Source: an uncultured Lachnospiraceae bacterium
GTDB taxonomy: Bacteria; Bacillota; Clostridia; Lachnospirales; Lachnospiraceae
Length of the DNA stretch: 14,799 nucleotides
Direction of reading: 5' to 3'
Assembly: GCA_905235345.1 (NCBI GenBank)
Contig: CAJOLO010000033.1
Coordinates: 1 to 14,799, forward strand
The translations under genes and the position numbers were made by a program. Under the pieces are notes generated by a model. The model was not told the origin of the DNA and searched no databases. It saw nothing but the letters and a program-made list of their open reading frames with translations. Position 1 is the first letter of the stretch. The number at the start of each line of letters is the position of its first letter. Positions 1-7,189 of this stretch are shown one piece after another.

Positions 1-1
1 A

Positions 2-319
2 AATATCTTCGTGAAGGATGGAAAGATTGTCGGTTTGATTGATTGGGAGAGAAGTATGTGGGGCGATCCTCTGATGGAAGACCGCTTTCGCTTTCATACA
101 GTCAATCCGGATTTCTTGAAGGGGTACGGCTACCGGGATGAGCAGGGCAACGTGACGGAACTGTCTCTTGCGGAAGAGATCCGGTGCAAGTGGTACGATG
201 TCTATCTGTACCTGATCATGATGTTTGAAGTGTTTTATAGACGGTATCCGACTAAAGACCAGTATGAGTGGGTGAAGGGAATGTTCCTGCCTATATGGGA
301 GGAACTTAGATGGAAGTAG
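2..319 (+). CDS. APH-family phosphotransferase, C-terminal part (5' end outside the window)
   Basis: The open frame enters from the left edge and ends at TAG 317-319, so only about 105 C-terminal residues are visible. Near the start it reads N-I-F-V-K-D-G-K-I-V-G-L-I-D-W-E. This is the end of the catalytic loop (Asn of the H-x-D-x-x-x-x-N motif, lying at the window edge) followed by the metal-binding I-D-W-E motif of the aminoglycoside/choline-type phosphotransferase (APH) fold. G-D-P-L-x-E-D downstream is also typical. The family transfers phosphate from ATP to small hydroxylated substrates; the substrate here cannot be told. The Asn and Asp needed for catalysis and Mg binding are present, so this end looks intact. 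Base composition is about 50% G+C in 61-240, against 30-40% in stretches sampled further right, which may mean the gene was acquired. A GTG at 11 could be mistaken for a start but is internal to the domain. Confidence 0.75.
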   Translation, partial: NIFVKDGKIVGLIDWERSMWGDPLMEDRFRFHTVNPDFLKGYGYRDEQGNVTELSLAEEIRCKWYDVYLYLIMMFEVFYRRYPTKDQYEWVKGMFLPIWEELRWK

Positions 320-321
320 AT

Positions 322-572
322 GATTGCGAAACTCCAATTTACGCTTTTTAATTGAGCATATTATATAGTTCCATCGCAGACACATTTGCATTCCGTCTTC
401 GGCGTAGTGGTACTAAATTCGTGTTACACACTCATTCCAAGTAGGTGCATGACACTAGAACTCACTCTGTTCGTTAAGTGTCATTGGAAAGTACCAACGC
501 CTGCGCCAAGGTCTGCTTATGGAATACACAATATGCACAATAGATTCAAGTATAATAAGGAGTTTCACAATC
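322..572. repeat. MITE-like long inverted-repeat element
   Basis: The stretch between the APH stop and gatD is bounded by inverted repeats: GATTGCGAAACTCC at 322-335 and GGAGTTTCACAATC at 559-572, which pair at 13 of 14 positions. The inner arms are also complementary in several blocks: 351-354 with 538-541, 356-362 with 530-536, 369-374 with 519-524, and 376-381 with 511-516. The centre (401-501) forms a further hairpin. The whole thus folds as one long imperfect hairpin of about 251 bp with no coding capacity of its own, which is the build of a non-autonomous miniature element. No clear target-site duplication is seen at either side. A TATAAT at 551-556 lies in its right arm and could act as a -10 box for gatD, but no good -35 box precedes it. 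Whether copies exist elsewhere in the genome cannot be seen here. Confidence 0.65.
401..501. other. Bulged central hairpin of the inverted-repeat element
   Basis: One unbroken 25-base strand (477-501) is complementary to four successive blocks of the left strand: 401-405, 408-414, 435-440 and 450-456. They are separated by bulges of 2, 20 and 9 bases. The 20-base bulge can form its own small hairpin (GTGT 421-424 with ACAC 428-431). The tip has GAAC 458-461 facing GTTC 469-472 around a 7-base loop. That only one side is interrupted, while the other stays continuous, suggests a folded RNA or a folded single-stranded DNA, not a simple transcription terminator. There is no U-tract after 501. Confidence 0.55.
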
Positions 573-607
573 GCTTAATTTGGGTAATTGGGAAAAGGAG
601 AGGAATT

Positions 608-1354
608 ATGTCAGAAAAAAGCTTGCATATATGTCATTTATATTATGATATACTTAATCTATACGGTGACAACGGAAATATTCGTACAATGGAAAAGCGC
701 CTTGCATGGCGAGGAATTGGCTCGGAGGTGTCAAGGGTGACTTTCGGTCCGGTTCCTGAGAATTGCGATTATGATATCATTTTTATTGGTGGAGGACAGG
801 ACTTTGAGCAGGAGATTCTGGTAAAGGATCTGTTCGATTACAAAGCAGACTGGTTAAAATCGGAGATTGAGAAGGGTACTGTGATTCTTGCAATCTGCGG
901 AGGATATCAGATGTTAGGGAAATACTACGAGGCTGCCGATGGTACTAAGGTGGATTTCCTTGGGGGAATCAATGTTTATACTACGGCAGGTGATAAGAGG
1001 ATGATTGGTAATTTCATATATGAATATACCGGAGAAAATGGTGAGAAATTCCCTATCGTAGGATTTGAAAATCACAATGGACAGACATGGCTCGGGGACG
1101 GAGTGAAACCAATGGGTACAATAGTCAAGGGCTTTGGAAATAACGGAGAGGATAAGACTGAGGGGGCAAGATATAAGAATGTGTTTGCAACCTATTCCCA
1201 TGGTCCGTTACTTCCCAAGAATGCAAGGATTGCCGATGAGCTGCTTTCAATTGCCTATGAGAGAAAGTATGGTGAAAAACTGCCGGAACTTGAGCATGAG
1301 ATGGAGGATGCGGCACTTAACGATATAGCTCGCCAGTTGGGATATAACCGATAG
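608..1354 (+). CDS. gatD: Lipid II isoglutaminyl synthase, glutamine amidotransferase subunit GatD
   Basis: The 248-residue protein matches the class I (cobyric acid synthase CobB/CobQ-type) glutaminase family to which GatD belongs. GatD releases ammonia from glutamine, and with MurT amidates the alpha-carboxyl of D-Glu in the lipid II stem peptide. Visible features are the N-terminal L-Y-x-D-x-L-N-x-Y-G-D-x-G-N-I segment, the G-G-G-Q-D-F-E-Q block (residues 61-68), the nucleophile Cys97 in A-I-C-G-G-Y-Q, and the catalytic His198 in Y-S-H-G-P-L-L-P-K-N. Length is normal for GatD. ATG 608 is chosen because AGGAGAGG lies just upstream and the protein then begins at the family's usual position. 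The frame stays open upstream to 386, but that part is the inverted-repeat element. MurT, normally next door, is absent here: the gene upstream is an APH fragment beyond the repeat. Lone glutaminases of cobalamin synthesis are the alternative, but the sequence fits GatD better. Confidence 0.85.
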   Translation: MSEKSLHICHLYYDILNLYGDNGNIRTMEKRLAWRGIGSEVSRVTFGPVPENCDYDIIFIGGGQDFEQEILVKDLFDYKADWLKSEIEKGTVILAICGGYQMLGKYYEAADGTKVDFLGGINVYTTAGDKRMIGNFIYEYTGENGEKFPIVGFENHNGQTWLGDGVKPMGTIVKGFGNNGEDKTEGARYKNVFATYSHGPLLPKNARIADELLSIAYERKYGEKLPELEHEMEDAALNDIARQLGYNR

Positions 1355-1426
1355 GAGATGTTATCTTCACCTAAGGTGAAGCGCAGGCGGGGTAAGAAAC
1401 AATATTTCGTAGAAAGGCATACAGGT

Positions 1427-2683
1427 ATGATTACCATTCTTTCAGGATTATTTATAAAAAAAGAAAATGAAAGCGAAAGGCGCAGTGCATACGGGATATT
1501 ATGCAGTATTACGGGAATATGTCTTAACATATTCCTGTTTTTGCTGAAATTCATCGCAGGATATATAAGCGGCTCAGTGGCAATAACTGCAGACGCATTC
1601 AATAATCTGTCAGATGCCGGTTCTTCCGTTGTAGCTCTTTTGGGATTTTGGTTTGCGGGAAAGGAACCGGACGCAGAGCACCCTTTCGGTCATGGAAGAT
1701 ATGAATACATTGCCGGTTTTGTTGTGTCGATTGCAATTTTTCTTATGGGATTGGAATTGCTTCAGAATTCCGTTATCAGAATATTTCATCCGGAAGACGT
1801 GGATACAAGTGTTTTTGCATTTGTTATTCTTGGAATATCCATTTTAACAAAAATATATATGGCATATTATAATGACAGAATAGGAAAGAGGATCAACTCG
1901 TCCTCGATGCTGGCGGTGGCTAAGGATTCCTTGTCAGATGTGGCGGCTACATCAGTTGTGTTGATTTCGATGGTTGTATTAAGATTTGCCGGAATAAACA
2001 TGGATGGATATGGTGGTGTTATAGTCGCGGTATTCATTCTTTATGCTGGCTATGAAGCCGCAAGAGATACAATAGATCCTCTGCTGGGTTTGCCTCCTGA
2101 TCCTGAGTTTGTAAAGCAGGTGGAGGATATTGTGCTTTCGCATGACATGATAATAGGTATCCATGACCTTATAGTACATGATTACGGACCGGACAGCAGA
2201 ATGATTTCGCTGCATGCTGAGGTGCCGGGCGACCGTAATATGTTCGAGGTACATGACCTTATTGACCATATTGAGCACGAGCTTAAGGAGGTTCTTACTT
2301 GTGATTCGGTTATCCATATGGATCCGGTAAGGATGAACGATGAGAACGTTGAAATGGTAAAAAAAGAAGTGCTTAAAAGAATAAGGGAAGATATTCACGG
2401 AGATATATCAATTCATGATTTTCGTATGGCAGAGTGCGAGGGATACACCAATCTTATTTTTGATGTTGTGGTTCCCTATGAGGTCAGGTTAAAGGAGAAG
2501 GATATACGAAAACGAATAGAGGATATAGTCGATAATTTAAGTGTTAAGGGAGCGATTAATGAAAAGCCCGGTTGCGGCTCTGACGATATTAGAGGGAATG
2601 ATGGCATCGAACATGAGCGGACAGTGAATCGCGAAATAAAATATCATGCCATTGTAGATATTGACAGATTTGAGGTGCTGTAA
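1427..2683 (+). CDS. Cation diffusion facilitator (CDF) family metal transporter
   Basis: The 418-residue membrane protein has the CDF layout: six membrane segments within residues 23-210 and a long cytoplasmic metal-sensing domain after that. CDF proteins export divalent metals (Zn, Mn, Fe, Co) in exchange for protons. Diagnostic stretches are T-A-D-A-F-N-N-L-S-D (residues 54-63, segment 2), H-P-F-G-H-G-R-Y-E-Y (85-94) and K-D-S-L-S-D (166-171, segment 5). The intramembrane site therefore appears to be Asn59/Asp63 plus Asp167/Asp171. As I recall, an Asn/Asp-rich set of this type is linked to manganese exporters; the metal is an inference. I prefer ATG 1427, preceded by GAAAGG, because M-I-T-x-L-S-x-L-F-I-K is the usual family start. 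An in-frame ATG at 1358 has its AGGAG touching the start codon and would add a 23-residue basic tail. Near the C-terminus, a linker of about 25 residues rich in Gly, Asp and Glu looks like an insertion. The gene follows gatD at short distance. Confidence 0.88.
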   Translation: MITILSGLFIKKENESERRSAYGILCSITGICLNIFLFLLKFIAGYISGSVAITADAFNNLSDAGSSVVALLGFWFAGKEPDAEHPFGHGRYEYIAGFVVSIAIFLMGLELLQNSVIRIFHPEDVDTSVFAFVILGISILTKIYMAYYNDRIGKRINSSSMLAVAKDSLSDVAATSVVLISMVVLRFAGINMDGYGGVIVAVFILYAGYEAARDTIDPLLGLPPDPEFVKQVEDIVLSHDMIIGIHDLIVHDYGPDSRMISLHAEVPGDRNMFEVHDLIDHIEHELKEVLTCDSVIHMDPVRMNDENVEMVKKEVLKRIREDIHGDISIHDFRMAECEGYTNLIFDVVVPYEVRLKEKDIRKRIEDIVDNLSVKGAINEKPGCGSDDIRGNDGIEHERTVNREIKYHAIVDIDRFEVL

Positions 2684-2714
2684 ATTGATTGAAACAAAGA
2701 AGGGGGAATTCGTA

Positions 2715-4191
2715 ATGAAGAAATATCTTATGGCTCTGGATCAGGGAACGACAAGTTCCAGGTGCATTATATTTGATAAGCAGGGGAATATTATTTCTAT
2801 GGCACAGCGCGAATTTGAACAGTATTTTCCAAAATCAGGATGGGTAGAGCATGATGCAGATGAGATATGGGTATCGCAGGCAAGTGTCATTACAGAGGCT
2901 ATGGAAAAGAAATCCATAACGGCATCAGAGTTGGCTGCAATAGGAATAACGAATCAGAGAGAAACAACTATTGTGTGGGAAAAGGATACCGGAAAGCCCA
3001 TATATCACGCAATTGTCTGGCAGTGCAGAAGAACTGCGGATTATGTGGAGGAGCTTAAAAATGAAGGCTATGACAGGGTGATTCTTCAAAAGACCGGACT
3101 TATAGTTGATCCGTATTTTTCCGCTACCAAGATAAAATGGATATTGGATAATGTTGACGGTGCGAGACAAAGAGCGGAAAACGGTGAGCTGATGTTCGGA
3201 ACCGTGGATACATGGCTGCTTTACAAGCTGACAGGCGGACGCATATTTGCAACGGATGTTACCAATGCTTCCAGAACGATGCTTTACAATATTCATGATC
3301 TGTGTTGGGATAAAGAACTGCTAAAGAAATTCGATATTCCCGCTTGTATGCTTCCTGAGGTAAAGGACTCTTCATATTTATATGGATATACGGATCCGGG
3401 TATTATCGGTGCGGAGGTTCCGATTGCCGGAATAGCAGGCGACCAGCAGGCGGCGCTTTTCGGACAGTGCTGTTTTGAGGAGGGCGAAGGAAAGAACACT
3501 TACGGAACAGGTTGTTTCCTTCTTTTAAATACCGGAGACAAAGCGATAACTTCAAAGAATGGTCTGCTGACGACAATTGCCGTGGGACTTGACGGCAAGA
3601 TATGCCTTAGAAGGCAGCGTGTTCGTTGCAGGAGCCGCAATTAAATGGCTGCGGGATGAGATGAAGCTTATAAATGAACCTGCACAGACGGAGGCTCTTG
3701 CCAACTCGATAAGCGACAGTGGCGGCGTATATGTTGTTCCCGCATTTACAGGACTTGGAGCTCCGTATTGGGATGCATATGCAAGAGGTGCGGTGTTCGG
3801 ATTGTCACGAGGGACAAGTAACGCTCATTTTGTCAGGGCAACACTTGAATCCCTGGCATATCAGTCATTGGATGTCATACGGGCGATGGAGGAAGATGCG
3901 GGAATCACTGTGAAATCTCTTAAAGTAGACGGAGGAGCATCTGCCAACAACTTCTTAATGCAGTTTCAGGCTGATATATTAAACGGTAAGATTGTCCGTC
4001 CGGTTGTGGCAGAGACAACTGCTCTCGGAGCAGCATATCTTGCAGGTCTTTCGGTTGGATATTATGCAGATGTTGATGAAATAAAGAGCAATTGGCAGGT
4101 CGATAAGGAATATCTTCCATCATTTGATGATGACAGACGGGAGAAACTTTATAAAGGCTGGCGGGACTGTGTAAGCAGGATAAGAAGATGA
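2715..4191 (+). pseudogene. glpK: Glycerol kinase gene broken by a frameshift
   Basis: GlpK phosphorylates glycerol to glycerol-3-phosphate with ATP. The first part, from ATG 2715 (AAGGGGG upstream), carries the FGGY-kinase N-terminal signature L-D-Q-G-T-T-S-S-R, then I-T-N-Q-R-E-T-T-I-V-W, I-V-W-Q-C-R-R-T, Y-F-S-A-T-K and G-I-A-G-D-Q-Q-A-A-L-F-G-Q. Homology leaves this frame after G-L-D-G-K (Lys codon 3597-3599) and resumes one base later at 3601 with Y-A-L-E-G-S-V-F-V-A-G-A-A. It then runs to the end at 4191, including V-V-P-A-F-T-G-L-G-A-P-Y-W-D and V-D-G-G-A-S-A-N-N-F-L-M-Q. Other GlpK proteins have two residues between K and Y-A-L-E-G, so a loss of 5 bases explains both the gap and the shift. 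Read as is, translation ends at TAA 3642-3644 after 309 residues, without much of the ATPase C-terminal domain. Both halves are otherwise well conserved, so the break is recent or a sequencing error. No slippery site is present. Confidence 0.88.
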
Positions 4192-4380
4192 TATTTGTCT
4201 CGGCATTATATGTTGTTTTTTTGTGAATTGTATATGAAAAACACAAAATAAACACATATATGTAATATCTTAGGATAAAATATTAACAAGATGCTATGGT
4301 ATTTTCCTGAAAAAGCGGTAATTGGAATCAATGCGGTAAAGGTATATGTCATAGTTAATGACTTACAAGGAGTGATCAGA

Positions 4381-5145
4381 ATGTTGGGAATGATATTAAT
4401 GGGTGGCTATTATGGCGGATACAGAGGTTACGGAGGTTATTATGGCGGCTATCTGTCTTATCTGCTGTTTCTTCTTCCGGCCATGCTGCTGGGCTTATGG
4501 GCACAGATTAAAGTGAAAGGAACATTTAATAAATATAACAGGATTAGTAATTCCAGAGGTATGACGGGAGAACAGGCGGCAAGAATGATACTCGATCGTA
4601 ATGGCTTGACATATGTAAAGATTGAACATATATCGGGAGAGCTTACGGATCATTATGATCCGAGAGATAATGTTATCAGATTATCTTCATCGGTATATAA
4701 TTCGACGTCGATCGGTGCGGTGGGAGTTGCGGCTCATGAGGCAGGACATGCGGTTCAGCATGCTGAGGATTATACTCCTATAAAGATAAGAAATGCAATT
4801 ATTCCGGCATGTAACATTGGTTCTAATGTGGGACCGTTAATGATCATTATCGGATGCCTGTTTGCAGGAACTTTCGGAAAAAGTCTGATATTCTTTGGAA
4901 TACTGCTTTTTTCTTTGGTGGCATTATTCCAGCTGGTAACTCTTCCTGTGGAATTTGATGCATCGGGTCGTGCACTTTCGGTAATAAGAGACAGCGGTAT
5001 ATTTGATGAGCAGGATTATAAAGGTGCAAAGAAGGTACTTTCGGCGGCAGCAATGACATATGTTGCAGCACTTGTTACGACTATTTCACAGATAATCTAT
5101 TATGCTGTGAGATTCCTGGGAGTAGGGCACAATAGGGATGAATAA
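4381..5145 (+). CDS. Membrane zinc metallopeptidase (YugP-like, Zn_peptidase_2 family)
   Basis: The 254-residue protein has the zinc site H-E-A-G-H at residues 119-123, within V-A-A-H-E-A-G-H-A-V-Q-H, plus the family's R-G-M-T-G-E-Q-A-A-R, D-H-Y-D-P-R-x-N-V-I-R-L-S and L-P-V-E-F-D-A-S-x-R-A motifs. Hydrophobic segments near residues 25-40, 140-162, 165-185 and at the C-terminus indicate an integral membrane protein. The role of the family is poorly known; it is usually called a putative neutral zinc metallopeptidase. The start ATG 4381 is supported by AAGGAG at 4367-4372. An upstream in-frame ATG at 4291 lacks such support. The first 25 residues are rich in Gly and Tyr (Y-Y-G-G-Y-R-G-Y-G-G-Y-Y-G-G-Y), much like the tail of the tyrosine kinase encoded at 12398-13114. 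The 189 bases in front hold no clear terminator or promoter that I can support. Confidence 0.85.
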   Translation: MLGMILMGGYYGGYRGYGGYYGGYLSYLLFLLPAMLLGLWAQIKVKGTFNKYNRISNSRGMTGEQAARMILDRNGLTYVKIEHISGELTDHYDPRDNVIRLSSSVYNSTSIGAVGVAAHEAGHAVQHAEDYTPIKIRNAIIPACNIGSNVGPLMIIIGCLFAGTFGKSLIFFGILLFSLVALFQLVTLPVEFDASGRALSVIRDSGIFDEQDYKGAKKVLSAAAMTYVAALVTTISQIIYYAVRFLGVGHNRDE

Positions 5146-5170
5146 AAAGCGGATTTAAGAAATTCTTCAT

Positions 5171-5199
5171 TTGACGTATCGATGATGAGGTGGTAAACT
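5171..5199 (+). promoter_or_regulatory. Possible sigma-A promoter upstream of the DUF1002 gene
   Basis: TTGACG (5171-5176) and TAAACT (5194-5199) are 17 bases apart and would give a leader of about 115 bases. A TTGACA at 5219-5224 is a second -35 candidate but has no good -10 box at the right distance. The leader can form a weak 7-bp stem (5202-5208 with 5222-5228, one G-U pair). Evidence is by eye only. Confidence 0.3.
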
Positions 5200-5321
5200 T
5201 TCGACTGTACTAATATAATTGACAGTTGTACGATAATACCTGATTCGTTACAGTAATATGATAGTGATAAGATAATATGTGAACAATGGTATGAAAAGGT
5301 AATATAAAGGAGAATAAGATA

Positions 5322-6233
5322 ATGAGAAAGATATATAAGAGCGTGGCAGCGGGTTTGCTTGCTGCAACAATGGTCATAACACTTCCTGTAGCAGGACTTA
5401 ATACTAAGGCAGATGCTGTTTCAGATGCGGCACCTGAGGATGTATATGTATCATTTGGAGCAGATCTTGAGGATGATGAGAAGGAAAAGGTTATGAGTCT
5501 TCTTGGTATAGATGAGGAGGATCTTGAGGATTATACAGTAGGAGAGATTACTAATGCTGATGAGCATAAGTATCTAGGAGATTATCTTGATGCCGGCGTT
5601 ATAGGTTCGAGAGCTCTTTCGTCTGTTGTAGTGGTTATAGGTCAGGAGGGTGACGGCATCGATGTTGAGACCAAGAATATTTCGTATTGTACCCCGGGCA
5701 TGTATACCAATGCACTTATCACTGCCGGAATAAAGGATGCTGATGTGATAGTAGCCGGACCGTTTGAGATAACAGGTACAGCTGCTTTGGTGGGAGCCAT
5801 GAAAGCTTATTCCGAACTTACCGGAGAGACAATCTCGGCAGAAAGTATGGATACTGCGGTGAATGAGCTTGTTGTTACAAGTCAGATGGCGCAGGATGGC
5901 AATGTAAATGCGGAAGATGTTGAGCAGCTTATTGCATTTGTAAAAGCTAAAGTTGTTGAGGAGAATCTTGATAATGAAGAGGCAATCAGCAAGGCTATTG
6001 ATCAGGGAGCATCCGAACTTGGAATTACAGTCACCCAGGAGGAGAAAGACACTATAATCTCACTTATGAAGAAGATTAATGACCTTGATCTTGATATAGA
6101 CAGTATGAAAGCTCAGGCAAAGGATTTGTTTAACAAGCTTGAGGACATGGGTATAGATAAGGAAAAGGCTAAGAATTTCTTTCAGAAAATTATTGAAGCT
6201 CTTACGGAATTTTTTAATAATATTTTTTCTTGA
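5322..6233 (+). CDS. Secreted DUF1002 (YpuA-like) protein
   Basis: This 303-residue protein starts with a Sec signal peptide (M-R-K-I-Y-K, hydrophobic core 8-25, likely cut after A-D-A at about residue 32). The rest matches the DUF1002 family, known from Bacillus YpuA and common in Clostridia. Its typical features are the V-Y-V-S-F-G-A-D-L start of the mature part, the K-Y-L-G-D-Y-L-D-A-G-V-I-G-S-R-A-L-S-S-V segment, I-S-Y-C-T-P-G-M-Y-T-N-A-L-I-T-A-G-I and G-P-F-E-I-T-G-T-A-A-L-V-G. The C-terminal third is predicted helical and acidic. No cell-wall anchor or transmembrane tail is seen, so it is likely released or loosely bound. Function of the family is unknown. ATG 5322 has AAAGGAG upstream. 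It is followed by the CorA gene after 21 bases with no hairpin between, so the two may share a transcript. Confidence 0.85.
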   Translation: MRKIYKSVAAGLLAATMVITLPVAGLNTKADAVSDAAPEDVYVSFGADLEDDEKEKVMSLLGIDEEDLEDYTVGEITNADEHKYLGDYLDAGVIGSRALSSVVVVIGQEGDGIDVETKNISYCTPGMYTNALITAGIKDADVIVAGPFEITGTAALVGAMKAYSELTGETISAESMDTAVNELVVTSQMAQDGNVNAEDVEQLIAFVKAKVVEENLDNEEAISKAIDQGASELGITVTQEEKDTIISLMKKINDLDLDIDSMKAQAKDLFNKLEDMGIDKEKAKNFFQKIIEALTEFFNNIFS

Positions 6234-6254
6234 TTTTTATTTGGAGGCGTTTTG

Positions 6255-7187
6255 ATGCTATATGAATTGAAGCGTGGTCGGGTGGAGTTTATTACATTTA
6301 CGGAGCTTTCTGACGATTATGTTATGTATGATGTACCGAAGTCCACCCTTTTTGAGTGCAATGAGAATCAGTATAATTTCAGAAACAATACGTATGTATC
6401 GGATAAGCTTGTTTTCGTGGTATTGGATATTATTAATTTCTCGAATGTTTTTGGTGATAAGAACAGACTTGCCTTGTATGTAAGAAACGATATGGTGCTG
6501 ATAGTTTCTGTTAAGGATTCTGATAACAGCATAAAAAAAACATTCGAAGCGGTTGTGTCTTATTATGACAATGAAGAACATGTTGTAAAAGGAAGAGGAG
6601 ACAAGAGGTATATCAATACGTTTCCTGAAAAATTCCTGTATCATTTTCTTGATATATTGATAGTAAATGACAGGAGATTACTTGAAAATATGGAACATAA
6701 CATGAGTCTTCTGGAGGATGATATATTGAATGAAGCCATTAATACGAATTTTATTAATGAGATTCTTTCAATAAAAAAAGAACTCATGTATATCTGGAAT
6801 TATTATGATCAGTTGGCGGATGTGGGTGAAATTCTATATGATAATGAAACGGATATGTTTCCTGATAATAATATAAGAGGATTCGATGTATTTTCCAAGA
6901 GAGTGCAAAGGCTTATGGAGAATGTGAAACAGCTCAAAGAGTATGCTGTTCAGTTGCAGGAGACCCAGGATGCAATACTTTCCTATAGCCTCAATAATAT
7001 AATGAAACTTTTTACTGTGGTAACTGCGATATTCCTGCCATTATCTTTGATAGTGGGATGGTATGGAATGAATTTTTCCAATATGCCGGAACTTTCATGG
7101 AAATACGGTTATCTCAGTGTCGTGATATTATCGGTTATGATTGTTGTATTATGTATGGTGTTCTTTAAGAGAAAAGGGCTGATATAA
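6255..7187 (+). CDS. CorA-family divalent cation (Mg2+/Co2+) transporter
   Basis: The 310-residue protein has the CorA build: a large soluble N-terminal domain, a long helix region (about residues 150-245) with M-E-N-V-K-Q-L-K-E-Y and Q-D-A-I-L-S-Y-S-L-N-N-I-M-K-L-F-T-V-V-T-A-I-F-L-P-L-S-L, and two C-terminal membrane helices. Between the helices sits the selectivity motif Y-G-M-N-F-x-x-M-P-E-L (Gly-Met-Asn at 271-273). The last residues, F-F-K-R-K-G-L, are basic and cytoplasmic, as usual. CorA pentamers let Mg2+ (or other divalent ions) flow inward. The N-terminal domain is divergent, so this is a family call and not a strict CorA orthologue. ATG 6255 is chosen because GGAGG lies at 6243-6247; a TTG directly before it (6252) would add one residue. 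The stop is two bases from the next gene's start. Confidence 0.88.
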   Translation: MLYELKRGRVEFITFTELSDDYVMYDVPKSTLFECNENQYNFRNNTYVSDKLVFVVLDIINFSNVFGDKNRLALYVRNDMVLIVSVKDSDNSIKKTFEAVVSYYDNEEHVVKGRGDKRYINTFPEKFLYHFLDILIVNDRRLLENMEHNMSLLEDDILNEAINTNFINEILSIKKELMYIWNYYDQLADVGEILYDNETDMFPDNNIRGFDVFSKRVQRLMENVKQLKEYAVQLQETQDAILSYSLNNIMKLFTVVTAIFLPLSLIVGWYGMNFSNMPELSWKYGYLSVVILSVMIVVLCMVFFKRKGLI

Positions 7188-7189
7188 GA

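Noticed and set aside
386..607. In-frame open extension of gatD back to an ATG at 386
   Set aside because: It runs through the inverted-repeat element, does not resemble GatD, and the ATG at 608 has an AGGAGAGG site and matches the family start.
1358..1426. Upstream ATG at 1358 for the CDF gene
   Set aside because: The AGGAG touches the ATG, leaving no spacing, and the added 23 residues are not part of the family; ATG 1427 fits both.
3590..3610. Programmed ribosomal frameshift in glpK
   Set aside because: No slippery heptamer or downstream stem is seen, and two residues are missing, which a frameshift event alone would not explain.
5171..5215. Segment ending TCGACTGTACTAATAT looks a little like the 3' end of 23S rRNA
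   Set aside because: The likeness is confined to a few bases, with no surrounding rRNA sequence; better taken as an ordinary promoter/leader region.
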